This document shows positions 25,413 to 34,399 of a stretch of DNA of 64,000 nucleotides, piece after piece. Source of the stretch: Chryseobacterium sp. H1D6B (GTDB lineage: Bacteria; Bacteroidota; Bacteroidia; Flavobacteriales; Weeksellaceae); assembly GCF_029892445.1 (NCBI RefSeq), contig NZ_JARXVJ010000001.1:4030001-4094000 (forward strand), given 5' to 3'. Within the stretch, counting starts at the first letter, position 1. Every line of letters starts with the position of its first letter. The notes below the pieces were generated by a model, which was given only the letters and a program-made list of their open reading frames with translations, was not told the DNA's origin and made no database searches. The position numbers and the translations under genes are program-made.

Positions 25413-27362
25413 TTACTTTTTGTGTAGTTTAATTCTATGCAGTTTATATTTTTTATCCTTTTTCTGTTTTAAAATAACCCCCGAAAGCGGCGGCAGTTTT
25501 AAAGTTATTGATTTTGAATGATTCATCCATTCTTCATCCTGTTCTTTTATGATTTCGGCATTCACTCCGCTTCCGCTGTATAAGGGATCATCAGAATTCA
25601 AAACAACTTCCCAATGAGTTTCTGAATTCACTCCTATCTTATAATCCAGAATCTGCGGTGTTAAATTTAAAACAACCATGAAGACATCCTCTTTCCTTTT
25701 TCCCTTTCTTAAGTAGATGTAGACAGAATTATCTGCATCATTGGCTTCTATCCATTCAAAACCATCTGGATTGAACTGGTTTTCATAAAAAGCAGTTTCA
25801 TATTTATAGATATGATTGAGATCCTTAACAAGAGTCTGCAGCCCTTTATGCACGGGGTAATGAAGCAAATGCCAGTCCAAACTCTGCTTAAAATTCCATT
25901 CGCTTGTCTGCGCGAACTCATCGCCCATAAAAAGCAGTTTTGCTCCCGGATGCGTGTACATATAAACATACAAAGCACGGAGATTCGCGAACTTCTGCCA
26001 TTCATCGCCGGGCATTTTATAAATAAGACTCGCTTTTCCATGCACCACTTCATCATGTGACAAGGGCATCATATAATTTTCATTATACATATACATAGAA
26101 GCAAACGTAAGTTTATGATGATATTTTTTTCTGCTGCTGATATCTTCTTTAAAATAATCCAGTGTATCGTGCATCCATCCCATCATCCATTTCATTCCAA
26201 AACCTACCCCTCCCTGATCTACAGGTTTTGTAAGCATTGGAAAGTCTGAACTTTCTTCAGCGATCGTAATGATGCTATTTCCAAATTCTTTATAAACAGC
26301 GGTATTAAATTCCTGTAAGAATAATTTAGCTTCAAGATTTACATTGCCTCCGTAGATATTTGGCTCCCATTCGCCTTCATTTCTTGAATAATCCAGGTGA
26401 AGCATAGAAGTTACCGCATCTACCCTAAGTCCGTCTGCATGATAGCGGTCCAGCCAGAACATCGCATTGGAGATCAGGAATGATTTCACTTCATTTCTTC
26501 CATAGTTGAAAATATAAGATTTCCAGTCTGGATGAAAACCTTTTCTAGGATCTTCATGTTCATACAAAAAAGAGCCGTCAAAACGGTGAAGTCCGTTGGC
26601 ATCACCTGGGAAATGAGACGGCACCCAGTCTAGAAAAACACCGATTTCATTTTTATGCAGCTGGTCAATTAAATACATAAGATCCTGCGGAGATCCAAAA
26701 CGTGAAGTCGCCGCATAAAATCCCGTAATCTGATATCCCCAGCTTGGATCGTAAGGATATTCCATTACAGGCATAAATTCTACATGGGTAAAACCCATTT
26801 CTTTAATGTACGGAACAAGTTTATCCGCAATATCTCTATAGTTTAAAAATTTCTGCGGATCTGTTTCTTTCCTCAGCCATGAACCTAAATGCAGTTCATA
26901 CACTGAGATCGGAGATGCTAATCCGTTTTTTTTCCAGCGGTTCTCCAGCCATTCCTGATCCTCCCATTCATACCACGTGGTGGAAACAAGTGATGCGGCC
27001 TGCAGATTCTGTTCCCAGCTTAAAGCATAAGGATCACTTTTTTCTAAAAGCTCCCCATAAGCAGTTTCAACAGAATATTTATACAATGTTCCCCAGGGCA
27101 GTCCAGCAATAAAACCTTCCCAAATTCCTGAACCATCCCACCTCGGGTACAGAATATGCTCCTGAGGATTCCAATTATTAAAATCTCCTATAACCGAAAC
27201 TTTTTTGGCATTGGGTGCCCAGACAGAAAAACAGACGCCCTGGACGCCTTCTTTCTCTACAGAATGAGCCCCAAATTTCTCATACAGCTTATAATGCTTA
27301 CCTTCTTTAAATAAGTAAATATCATGATCTGTAAAAAGAGTATATGTTTTGACAGAGCTCAT
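25413..27362 (-). CDS. glgB: 1,4-alpha-glucan branching enzyme (GH13)
   Basis: The 649-residue enzyme introduces alpha-1,6 branches. Domains: CBM48 (about 20-120, VCFSVWAPNAKKVSVIGDFN), a GH13 barrel (about 150-520) with nucleophile Asp in DGLRVDAVTSMLHLDY, acid/base Glu in ITIAEESSDFP and third Asp in PLSHDEVVHGK, and a C-terminal all-beta domain. The short N-terminal region before CBM48 fits the type without an extra N1 module. It is the first gene of the glycogen operon, divergent from the CBM48-like esterase gene. Confidence 0.96.
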   Translation of the reverse strand: MSSVKTYTLFTDHDIYLFKEGKHYKLYEKFGAHSVEKEGVQGVCFSVWAPNAKKVSVIGDFNNWNPQEHILYPRWDGSGIWEGFIAGLPWGTLYKYSVETAYGELLEKSDPYALSWEQNLQAASLVSTTWYEWEDQEWLENRWKKNGLASPISVYELHLGSWLRKETDPQKFLNYRDIADKLVPYIKEMGFTHVEFMPVMEYPYDPSWGYQITGFYAATSRFGSPQDLMYLIDQLHKNEIGVFLDWVPSHFPGDANGLHRFDGSFLYEHEDPRKGFHPDWKSYIFNYGRNEVKSFLISNAMFWLDRYHADGLRVDAVTSMLHLDYSRNEGEWEPNIYGGNVNLEAKLFLQEFNTAVYKEFGNSIITIAEESSDFPMLTKPVDQGGVGFGMKWMMGWMHDTLDYFKEDISSRKKYHHKLTFASMYMYNENYMMPLSHDEVVHGKASLIYKMPGDEWQKFANLRALYVYMYTHPGAKLLFMGDEFAQTSEWNFKQSLDWHLLHYPVHKGLQTLVKDLNHIYKYETAFYENQFNPDGFEWIEANDADNSVYIYLRKGKRKEDVFMVVLNLTPQILDYKIGVNSETHWEVVLNSDDPLYSGSGVNAEIIKEQDEEWMNHSKSITLKLPPLSGVILKQKKDKKYKLHRIKLHKK

Positions 27363-27575
27363 TAATGAATGGGTTTAGGTTTTATATTTTGCTTTAAATT
27401 AATAAAAATATCCAAAGCAGTGATGAACAAATGTTGAAATAATCGTTACATCAGTGTTTCTGCAAAGATGTATATCAAATATATAAATTTTTCAACCGCA
27501 TTATTTATTAATTTGATTCAATTTATATAAAAAGATTTTTTATACATTTAGCCGGGAATTTTAAAAACACACACG

Positions 27576-28697
27576 ATGAGATTTGAACTTTACACTGAAG
27601 AAAGTGATGAAAGAACGATATATATCACAGGAAATTTCAATAATTGGAATCCTAGAGATAATGCTTTTATGCTTACACAGTCCGATCCCAATAATTTTTT
27701 CATAGAAATTGATGATCAGATTCTCCCTTCAGATATTGAATATAAATTCACAAAGGGCGGCTGGGAAAACGTTGAATTAGACAGCTACGGAAATATCACT
27801 CCGAACCGGAAGATTCAAAAAACAGAAAAATATGTTTCTGATATTGTGAAAAAATGGAGACTCAACTGGGGACCGTTCAAGAAGGAATTTTTCCCTATTG
27901 TAGAAATTATTTCGGAGGAGTTTTATATTCCGCAGCTTGACCGCTACCGTAAAATATGGGCTCTTCTTCCCTATGATTATTATGTTTCCAATAAAAACTA
28001 CCCTGTTATGTATCTTCAGGATGCGCAAAATTTATTTAATGAAGGAAGCGGATACGGAAACTGGGAAATCGACAAAAAACTTTCGATCCTTGCTGAATAC
28101 GGCCGCGGTGACGTCATTGTGATCGCCATAGAACACGGCGGCGCAGAAAGAATTAAAGAATATATTTTCGATAATGACAATATTGCCAGCGGCTCGGAAG
28201 GTAAAAAATACATCCGTTTTATCGCAGACACCTTAAAACCATTTGTAGATGAGAACTACCGGACCAAAAAAGACCGCGAAAACACCGGCATCGGAGGAAG
28301 TTCTTTAGGAGCTTTAATAAGCCTCTACAGCGGTTTTCTATACCCTGAAGTGTATTCTAAATTATTGATCTTTTCTCCTTCTTTATGGGTAGAACCTAAT
28401 AATAATTTTCCGATGATGAATTTCAGAGTTCCTTTTAAAACCAAAATTTATCTGTACGGAGGCGAGCAGGAAGGTTCTAAAATGATCAAAAGAATCCGTC
28501 TTTTTGAAGATTATCTCAAAAGGTGGGAGAAAAAAAATCTGTTTGATTTTGAATTCAGAACAAGCATCAACCCCGAAGGAACCCATAATGAGTTTTACTG
28601 GTCTCAGGAGTTCCCGAGAGCGATTGAATGGCTTTTTTATGACAACACCGAAAATCCAGTAGAAGTAACCCCACAACAAAAAAGCATTAAAAATTAA
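27576..28697 (+). CDS. CBM48-like plus esterase (Fes/esterase D type) two-domain hydrolase
   Basis: The 373-residue protein starts with an AMPK/CBM48-type glycan-binding module (about 1-80, RTIYITGNFNNWNPRDNAFM) followed by an alpha/beta hydrolase of the esterase D/enterochelin esterase type (about 105-360). The nucleophile is S243 in GIGGSSLGALISLY. There is no signal peptide, so it is cytoplasmic. It is divergent from glgB and 4 bases upstream of the aminopeptidase gene. The glycan module beside glycogen genes suggests it acts on or near glycogen; the alternative is a substrate of the amide-ligase genes downstream. The true substrate is unknown. Confidence 0.8.
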   Translation: MRFELYTEESDERTIYITGNFNNWNPRDNAFMLTQSDPNNFFIEIDDQILPSDIEYKFTKGGWENVELDSYGNITPNRKIQKTEKYVSDIVKKWRLNWGPFKKEFFPIVEIISEEFYIPQLDRYRKIWALLPYDYYVSNKNYPVMYLQDAQNLFNEGSGYGNWEIDKKLSILAEYGRGDVIVIAIEHGGAERIKEYIFDNDNIASGSEGKKYIRFIADTLKPFVDENYRTKKDRENTGIGGSSLGALISLYSGFLYPEVYSKLLIFSPSLWVEPNNNFPMMNFRVPFKTKIYLYGGEQEGSKMIKRIRLFEDYLKRWEKKNLFDFEFRTSINPEGTHNEFYWSQEFPRAIEWLFYDNTENPVEVTPQQKSIKN

Positions 28698-28701
28698 GTT
28701 T

Positions 28702-30117
28702 ATGAAACTAATCAATAAAAAAAATAAAAAATACGCTCAGATCTTTCATTTATTTACTGAAGAAGAATGGACTAAAACGAGTAAAAATTTCAATAAAAAC
28801 ATCAGCACTTTTTTCACTGGAAAGAAGCATGAAGTTTTCATTAATACTGATGAAGAAAGCGTTACTTATTTTATAGGACTGGGAAAAGCATCTCTTCAGG
28901 ATTTCGAGGTGCAGCAGACCGCCGTAAAATTTTCTCAGTCTCAAAAAAGTAAATTACAGCCGGTTTCCAGTTTGGTGGTCGCTGATTTTATTACTGAAAA
29001 GCAGTTTGGAGAATTTATAAAAGGACTTCTGATCGGAACTTATAACTATCCTTTTGAAAAGAATCATGCTGTTTGGAATGCTAAATTTGAAATTCATTTT
29101 GAAAGTCTGAGCCAGAAAAAACTTGACATGATCAGCCAGAAAGCTGAGGCGCTGTGCAACGGACAAACTGCCTGTCAGGACTGGCTCAATAAACCTGCCA
29201 ATCTTAAGAAACCTGATATTTTCAGTTTATATCTTAAAAATTTAGCTAAAAAAAATCAATTAAAATACACCGTATTTAATAGAAAGAAATGCGAGGAACT
29301 TGGCCTAGGAGCTTATCTTTCCGTGAACCAGGGAAGTGCATATGATGCGGCTTTCACGATTTTAGAATACAAAACAGCTGTAAAAAATGCAAAAACGATT
29401 GGACTGGTCGGCAAGTGTGTATTATTTGATACCGGAGGAATATCTTTAAAGAATCCTGACAATATGCATTATATGAAATCTGATATGGGCGGTGCGACAG
29501 CGGTTTTGGGAGCTTTAATTTATGCCTCAGAAATGCAGCTTCCTGTCAATATTACTGCAATTCTACCGATCACAGACAATGCTGTTTCTGAAAATGCTTT
29601 TCTTCCCAGCGATGTGATCACAGCCTACAACGGCAAAACCATAGAAGTATTGAATACAGATGCTGAAGGAAGAATGATCTTGGCTGACGGCCTTTCTTAT
29701 CTTTCTAAAAACTACAAAACAGATGTTCTTATTGATCTCGCTACACTCACGGGGAGTTCAGTAAGAATGTTCGGCGATACCTGCGGTGCTTTATTTTCTA
29801 ACAATGAAGAACTGAAAAATCTATTGATAAAAACAGGAGATAAAACCAATCAAAGATTATGGAATCTTCCGTTATGGGACATCTGGAAAGATGATATTCA
29901 ATCTGATGTGGCTGATCTTAAAAATATTTCTATGAAACCGATAGGTGACTGTATCATTGCAGCCAAGTTTTTAGAACAGTTTATTGAAAACCACCCTAAA
30001 TGGGCCCACCTTGATATCGCAGGAGTGGCATTTGGAAGCGTGGGATATGCCAAGGAAAAGGCAGCAACCGGCTTTGGAGTGCAGCTGCTGGCCGATTTAA
30101 TCGAAAATTATCACTAA
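28702..30117 (+). CDS. M17 leucyl aminopeptidase
   Basis: The 471-residue cytoplasmic metallopeptidase removes N-terminal residues from peptides. The C-terminal catalytic domain carries the metal-binding KCVLFDTGGISLKNPDNMHY and YMKSDMGGATAVLGA segments and the signature NTDAEGRMILADGLSYL. The N-terminal half is divergent, as usual in the family. It lies 4 bases after the CBM48-like esterase and upstream of the amide-ligase genes, which have a promoter-like box of their own. A role in breaking down the peptide product of that cluster, or of cyanophycin, is possible but unproven. Confidence 0.92.
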   Translation: MKLINKKNKKYAQIFHLFTEEEWTKTSKNFNKNISTFFTGKKHEVFINTDEESVTYFIGLGKASLQDFEVQQTAVKFSQSQKSKLQPVSSLVVADFITEKQFGEFIKGLLIGTYNYPFEKNHAVWNAKFEIHFESLSQKKLDMISQKAEALCNGQTACQDWLNKPANLKKPDIFSLYLKNLAKKNQLKYTVFNRKKCEELGLGAYLSVNQGSAYDAAFTILEYKTAVKNAKTIGLVGKCVLFDTGGISLKNPDNMHYMKSDMGGATAVLGALIYASEMQLPVNITAILPITDNAVSENAFLPSDVITAYNGKTIEVLNTDAEGRMILADGLSYLSKNYKTDVLIDLATLTGSSVRMFGDTCGALFSNNEELKNLLIKTGDKTNQRLWNLPLWDIWKDDIQSDVADLKNISMKPIGDCIIAAKFLEQFIENHPKWAHLDIAGVAFGSVGYAKEKAATGFGVQLLADLIENYH

Positions 30118-30220
30118 AAATTAGTTTATTACAAAATTTCTCTGTATAATTGATTTAGGATTTTCAAATACGCACCACATGTTGATTTTTACTATTAAAT
30201 AATCAATAAAGAAATGCTTT

Positions 30221-30228
30221 TATTTTTG
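30221..30228 (+). promoter_or_regulatory. -7 box TATTTTTG before the amide-ligase operon
   Basis: A TAnnTTTG match lies 29 bases before the ATG at 30258, in the only sizeable gap (140 bases) of the run. Confidence 0.4.
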
Positions 30229-30257
30229 ATAATTCATTACATTATAAAAAACATTAT

Positions 30258-31469
30258 ATGGAGGAGAAAATCATAGTATGTATTTCGTGCTATTATAAAG
30301 GCTATGATTTCATGGACCAAATGAAGAAACTTGGCAATAAAATAATCCTAGTCACTTCAGAAGGTCTTAAGGAAAAAAACTGGCCTTGGCACGCTATTGA
30401 TGAGGTATTTTACATGCCCGAACTCAAACCGTCTGTCTGGAATTTAGAACATCTGATTCAAGGATTTTCACATTTAATGAAAACCCGGAAAGTAGACGCC
30501 GTAGTTGCTCTTGACGATTATGATGTGGAAAAAGCGGCGCTTATCCGGGAAACATTTCGTATTCCCGGTATGGGACAGACTACACACCGCTATTTTAGAG
30601 ATAAACTTGCGATGCGCCAGAAAGCAAAAGATTCAGGGATCAATGTTCCAGAATTCACGGCGGTTTTTAACAACGATGAAGTTAATGCATTCATTGAAAA
30701 AATTCCTCCTCCATGGGTTTTAAAACCCCGCTCCGAAGCATCAGCATCAGGAATAAAAAAAATAACAGCCAAGGAACAGCTTTGGGAAGCTTTAGATACT
30801 CTTGGAGAAGAACGGCACCTCTTTTTATTGGAAAGTTTCAAACCTGGAGATGTCTACCATGTGGACAGTTTAACATTTAATAAAGAAATAGTATTTACAT
30901 CTGCATCAAAATACCTCGCTCCTCCCATGCAGGTTTCTCACGAAGGCGGTGTTTTCAGAACAAAAACGTTAGGAAGATATTCAGACGAATTCAAAGCGCT
31001 TGATGAGGTGAATGCAAAAGTGATTTCCAGTTTTGGACTGATAAACGGAGCAACGCACACAGAATTTATACAAAGCAGAGAAAACGGTAAATGGTATTTC
31101 TTAGAAACTTCCTCACGAGTGGGAGGCGCGCACATTCCAGATCTGGTAGAAGCTTCGAGCAGCATTAATATATGGAGAGAATGGGCCAAAATAGAAGATG
31201 CTCTTTTAAGATCTAAAAACTATGAAGTTTCCAAACCTACAGGATATTATTCAGGACTGATTGTGGCTTTAATTAAGGATAAACAACCTGATTATAATGA
31301 ATTTGAATGTGAAGAAGCTGTAAAATTCATTCCGATAGATTATCATGTGGGAATTGTTTACAAATCCAGCGATTCCGAAAAAGTACAGGAAAGACTGGAC
31401 ACTGCCGCCGAGAAAATACATACCCAGCTTCTGAATATCATTCCGCCTCTGAGCAGGCCTAAAAACTAG
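30258..31469 (+). CDS. ATP-grasp ligase A (amino-acid ligase-like)
   Basis: The 403-residue protein has a pre-ATP-grasp domain (about 1-105), then the ATP-grasp fold: HRYFRDKLAMRQKAKDSGIN, the ATP-lysine in WVLKPRSEASASGI, LLESFKPGDVYHVDSL, and the metal-binding FLETSSRVGGAHIPDLVEA. The last motif is of the carbamoyl-phosphate synthase/L-amino acid ligase type, so it probably forms an amide bond between a carboxylate and an amine through an acyl phosphate. The substrate is unknown. It leads a tightly spaced run with a hydrolase, a second ATP-grasp, a GCS2 ligase and a glutamine amidotransferase. Confidence 0.82.
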   Translation: MEEKIIVCISCYYKGYDFMDQMKKLGNKIILVTSEGLKEKNWPWHAIDEVFYMPELKPSVWNLEHLIQGFSHLMKTRKVDAVVALDDYDVEKAALIRETFRIPGMGQTTHRYFRDKLAMRQKAKDSGINVPEFTAVFNNDEVNAFIEKIPPPWVLKPRSEASASGIKKITAKEQLWEALDTLGEERHLFLLESFKPGDVYHVDSLTFNKEIVFTSASKYLAPPMQVSHEGGVFRTKTLGRYSDEFKALDEVNAKVISSFGLINGATHTEFIQSRENGKWYFLETSSRVGGAHIPDLVEASSSINIWREWAKIEDALLRSKNYEVSKPTGYYSGLIVALIKDKQPDYNEFECEEAVKFIPIDYHVGIVYKSSDSEKVQERLDTAAEKIHTQLLNIIPPLSRPKN

Positions 31470-31497
31470 AAAAAATTATCATTCATAAAATTTAAAT

Positions 31498-32211
31498 ATG
31501 CCGAATATAGAACACACTGATTTCTATTCACATATCTTAGGAACAAGCCTTAAAGTAGAAGTAACCGGACATTACGGATACCCCATCATTATGTTTCCCA
31601 CTTCTCAAGGATTATATACCCAAAATCATGATTTTAATCTTAACGGAAGCATCAATTGGTTTATAGAACAGGGAAAGGTAAAACTTTATAATATCCAGAC
31701 GATCGACAGCTGGAGTTTTTACGATGATAAAATCTCTCCTCAGCAGAGAATAAAAAATTATGAAGCATATGTTCAGTTTCTGATTCAGGAATTTGTTCCG
31801 TATATCCAAAAACTTCACAACAGTCATCGTGTAGCTGTTGCAGGAGCAAGTTTCGGAGGGTATCACGCTGCTAATTTTGCTTTTAGATTTCCAGATGTTG
31901 TTTCCCATTTATTCTGTCTTTCGGGAGCTTTCAGCATCCGTAATTTCATGGACGGTTATTCCGATGAGCTGGTTTATTTCAATTGTCCAAAAGAATTTGT
32001 AAAGAATGATGAAGCATGGAAATATAAACACATGCATATTGTTTTAAGTACATCTGATCAGGACATCTGCAGAGATAAAAACTTGGAAATGGCAGATATT
32101 TTATCTTCAAAAGGAATAGATTTCTGGTATGATGAACGAAAATGGATCAGCCACGACTGGACGTTATGGAGAATGGTCTTTCCAATATTTATAGGACGTT
32201 TTTTCTCCTAG
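31498..32211 (+). CDS. Small alpha/beta hydrolase (esterase D-like, COG4947 type)
   Basis: The 237-residue cytoplasmic hydrolase has the nucleophile S118 in AVAGASFGGYHAANF, a probable acid residue in STSDQDICRD and a His near the C-terminus (KWISHDWTLWRM). The N-terminus (YPIIMFPTSQGLYTQN) provides the oxyanion region. It lies between two ATP-grasp genes with gaps of 28 and 55 bases, so it belongs to the same pathway: releasing, editing or cyclising an ester or amide product. No exact substrate can be assigned. Confidence 0.82.
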   Translation: MPNIEHTDFYSHILGTSLKVEVTGHYGYPIIMFPTSQGLYTQNHDFNLNGSINWFIEQGKVKLYNIQTIDSWSFYDDKISPQQRIKNYEAYVQFLIQEFVPYIQKLHNSHRVAVAGASFGGYHAANFAFRFPDVVSHLFCLSGAFSIRNFMDGYSDELVYFNCPKEFVKNDEAWKYKHMHIVLSTSDQDICRDKNLEMADILSSKGIDFWYDERKWISHDWTLWRMVFPIFIGRFFS

Positions 32212-32266
32212 AAATTATTTACATTTAATTATATAAAAATCGCATATAACATTAAAAACAACAATT

Positions 32267-33220
32267 ATGGCAAAAAAAGTGGGAATCTTATTCGGCATGG
32301 AAGACACCTTTCCTTGGGCTTTTATCGATAAGGTAAATGAATTAGGAGGCGGAGAGATTATTGCAGAACCAGTACAAATCGATAAACTTGAACAAGGTGC
32401 AGATTACGGGTATGCTGTGATCATCGACAGAATTTCGCAGGATGTTCCTTTTTACAGAGCTTATTTAAAAAATGCAGCGCTTAACGGTACCTATGTTATC
32501 AACAATCCATTTTGGTGGAGTGCTGATGAAAAATTTTTCAATAATGCTTTAATGTCAAAACTAGGAATCCCTCTTCCAAAAACAGTACTGCTTCCTTCTC
32601 ATGAACGACCTTCTGATACTTCAGAAACCTCATTCCGAAACTTGAAATTCCCTCAGGACTGGGAATACATTTTCGATTATGTAGGCTTTCCCGCGTATAT
32701 GAAACCTCATGACGGCGGCGGCTGGAAAAGTGTTTACAGAGTGGAAAACCCTAATGATATGTGGAATAAATTAGAGGAAACAGAACAGCTGGTGATGATG
32801 GTTCAGGAAGAAATTGTTTTTGAAGATTATTACAGAGTCTACTGTCTGGGCAAAAAGTATGTTCACATTATGCCTTACGAACCTAGAAACGCTCCCCATT
32901 TAAGATATGCTACCACTCATAAGACTGAAGGAGAAGAATTAGAAAAATTATTAAAAATAATTCATGATTACACCATTACCATGAATGAAGCTTTAGGATA
33001 TGATTTTAACACGGTAGAATTTGCTGTAAGACATGGAATTCCTTATGCCATCGACTTCTGCAATCCTGCTCCAGACGCAGACAGAAATTCTGTAGGTGAA
33101 GAAAATTTTGCATGGATCGTAGAGCACGCAGCCAAACTTGCTGTTGAAAAAGCTAAAGAATACGTTCCTGGAAAACCTAACATTTCCTGGGGAACTTTTG
33201 TAAAAGACTCAGTAAAATAA
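32267..33220 (+). CDS. ATP-grasp ligase B (RimK/glutathione synthetase-like)
   Basis: The 317-residue protein starts with a pre-ATP-grasp Rossmann-like part (KKVGILFGMEDTFPWAFIDK), then ATP-binding pieces around FPAYMKPHDGGGWKSVYRV (conserved Lys) and MVQEEIVFEDYYRVYCLG. It ends with the metal-binding acidic/Asn motif (FNTVEFAVRHGIPYAIDF and CNPAPDADRNS). It differs from ATP-grasp A in its metal-site motif, so the two probably add different building blocks. Gaps to the neighbours are 55 and 27 bases. Confidence 0.82.
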   Translation: MAKKVGILFGMEDTFPWAFIDKVNELGGGEIIAEPVQIDKLEQGADYGYAVIIDRISQDVPFYRAYLKNAALNGTYVINNPFWWSADEKFFNNALMSKLGIPLPKTVLLPSHERPSDTSETSFRNLKFPQDWEYIFDYVGFPAYMKPHDGGGWKSVYRVENPNDMWNKLEETEQLVMMVQEEIVFEDYYRVYCLGKKYVHIMPYEPRNAPHLRYATTHKTEGEELEKLLKIIHDYTITMNEALGYDFNTVEFAVRHGIPYAIDFCNPAPDADRNSVGEENFAWIVEHAAKLAVEKAKEYVPGKPNISWGTFVKDSVK

Positions 33221-33247
33221 AACCAAATAAAAAAACACGAAAAAAAA

Positions 33248-34366
33248 ATGCATCAATTTACCATAGGAATTGAAGAAGAATATCAGATCATTGATGTTGA
33301 GAGCAGAGATCTTATCTCTCATGTTTCGAAAATTATTGAAGGTGGAAAAGCGGTTTTAAGTGAAAATTTAAAACATGAAATGCACGAATCCATGATTGAA
33401 ATGGAAACAGGAATATGCCAGAATATTCAGGAAGCGAGAGACGAACTTACCAATCTGAGAAGACACCTTATCAATACTGCCCACGAGCAGGGGCTTCGTG
33501 TATCAGGAGGAGGCACACACCCTTTCTCTCATTGGTCGGACAATACGATCACCCAGGGCGAAAGATATATAAAAATCGTTGACGACATGGGAGATGTAGC
33601 ACGTGAGAATCTTATTTTTGGGCTTCACGTCCACATCGGCATACCTAATCGGGAAGAAGGCGTAAGAATCCAGAATGTAATGCGTTATTTTCTGCCGCAC
33701 GTGTATGCACTTTCCACTAATTCACCGTTTTGGATTGGAAGGAATACCGGTTTTAAATCTTACAGACAGGAAATTTTCGTAAAATTCCCGAGAACAGGGA
33801 TACCAAGTTATTTCAACTCTCTGGGTGAGTTTGACAGCTATGTTGATCTTTTGATAAAAACAGGAACCATAGACAACGCTAAGAAAATCTGGTGGGATCT
33901 TAGGGTTCATCCGTTCTACCCTACCATTGAATTTAGAATCTGCGATATGCCTTTGAGAATAGACGAAACGGTCTGCCTTGCTGCGATTATGCAGAGTTTA
34001 GTGGCTAAAATATATAAACTCCACCAGCAGAATTTAAGTTTCAGAAGCTATAGAAGATTATTATTAAATGAAAATAAATGGCGTGCCTCTAAAAGCGGTA
34101 TTGAAGCCCATCTTATTGATTTTGGAAAAGAAGAGTCTGTACCTTATCCTGATTTATTAAAGGAACTTCTCGAGTTTATTGATGATGTGGTGGATGAATT
34201 AGGATGCAGAAAGGAAGTAGAATATGCCTGGAAAATTTTGGAAAACGGAACCGGTGCCGACAGACAGATTAAGATATTCAATGAAACAGGCGATCTGACG
34301 AAAGTTGTGGATTATATGATCTCAGAAACCGAATACGGAATCACGCACGGCGAAAATGCTTCATAA
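33248..34366 (+). CDS. GCS2-type carboxylate-amine ligase (YbdK-like)
   Basis: The 372-residue protein belongs to the glutamate-cysteine ligase type 2 family. Motifs visible are TIGIEEEYQIID (metal-binding glutamates), HEMHESMIEMETGICQN, VSGGGTHPFSHW and NLIFGLHVHIGI, then WWDLRVHPFYPTIEFRICDM. These enzymes join the gamma- or alpha-carboxylate of an amino acid to an amine using ATP. No glutathione synthetase partner is evident, so a different amide than glutathione is likely. It starts 27 bases after ATP-grasp B and is followed by a glutamine amidotransferase. Confidence 0.88.
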   Translation: MHQFTIGIEEEYQIIDVESRDLISHVSKIIEGGKAVLSENLKHEMHESMIEMETGICQNIQEARDELTNLRRHLINTAHEQGLRVSGGGTHPFSHWSDNTITQGERYIKIVDDMGDVARENLIFGLHVHIGIPNREEGVRIQNVMRYFLPHVYALSTNSPFWIGRNTGFKSYRQEIFVKFPRTGIPSYFNSLGEFDSYVDLLIKTGTIDNAKKIWWDLRVHPFYPTIEFRICDMPLRIDETVCLAAIMQSLVAKIYKLHQQNLSFRSYRRLLLNENKWRASKSGIEAHLIDFGKEESVPYPDLLKELLEFIDDVVDELGCRKEVEYAWKILENGTGADRQIKIFNETGDLTKVVDYMISETEYGITHGENAS

Positions 34367-34375
34367 TATTTTTGG

Positions 34376-34383
34376 TAACTTTG
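34376..34383 (+). promoter_or_regulatory. -7 box TAACTTTG before the amidotransferase
   Basis: A TAnnTTTG match 17 bases before the ATG at 34400 could be an internal operon promoter; the -33 side is not convincing. Confidence 0.3.
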
Positions 34384-34399
34384 TATAAAATATGAGGGT

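Noticed and set aside
33248..34366. Assignment of the GCS2 gene as a true glutamate-cysteine ligase for glutathione
   Set aside because: No glutathione synthetase is clearly paired with it; ATP-grasp B is only loosely similar, and YbdK-type proteins are often not true glutathione enzymes.
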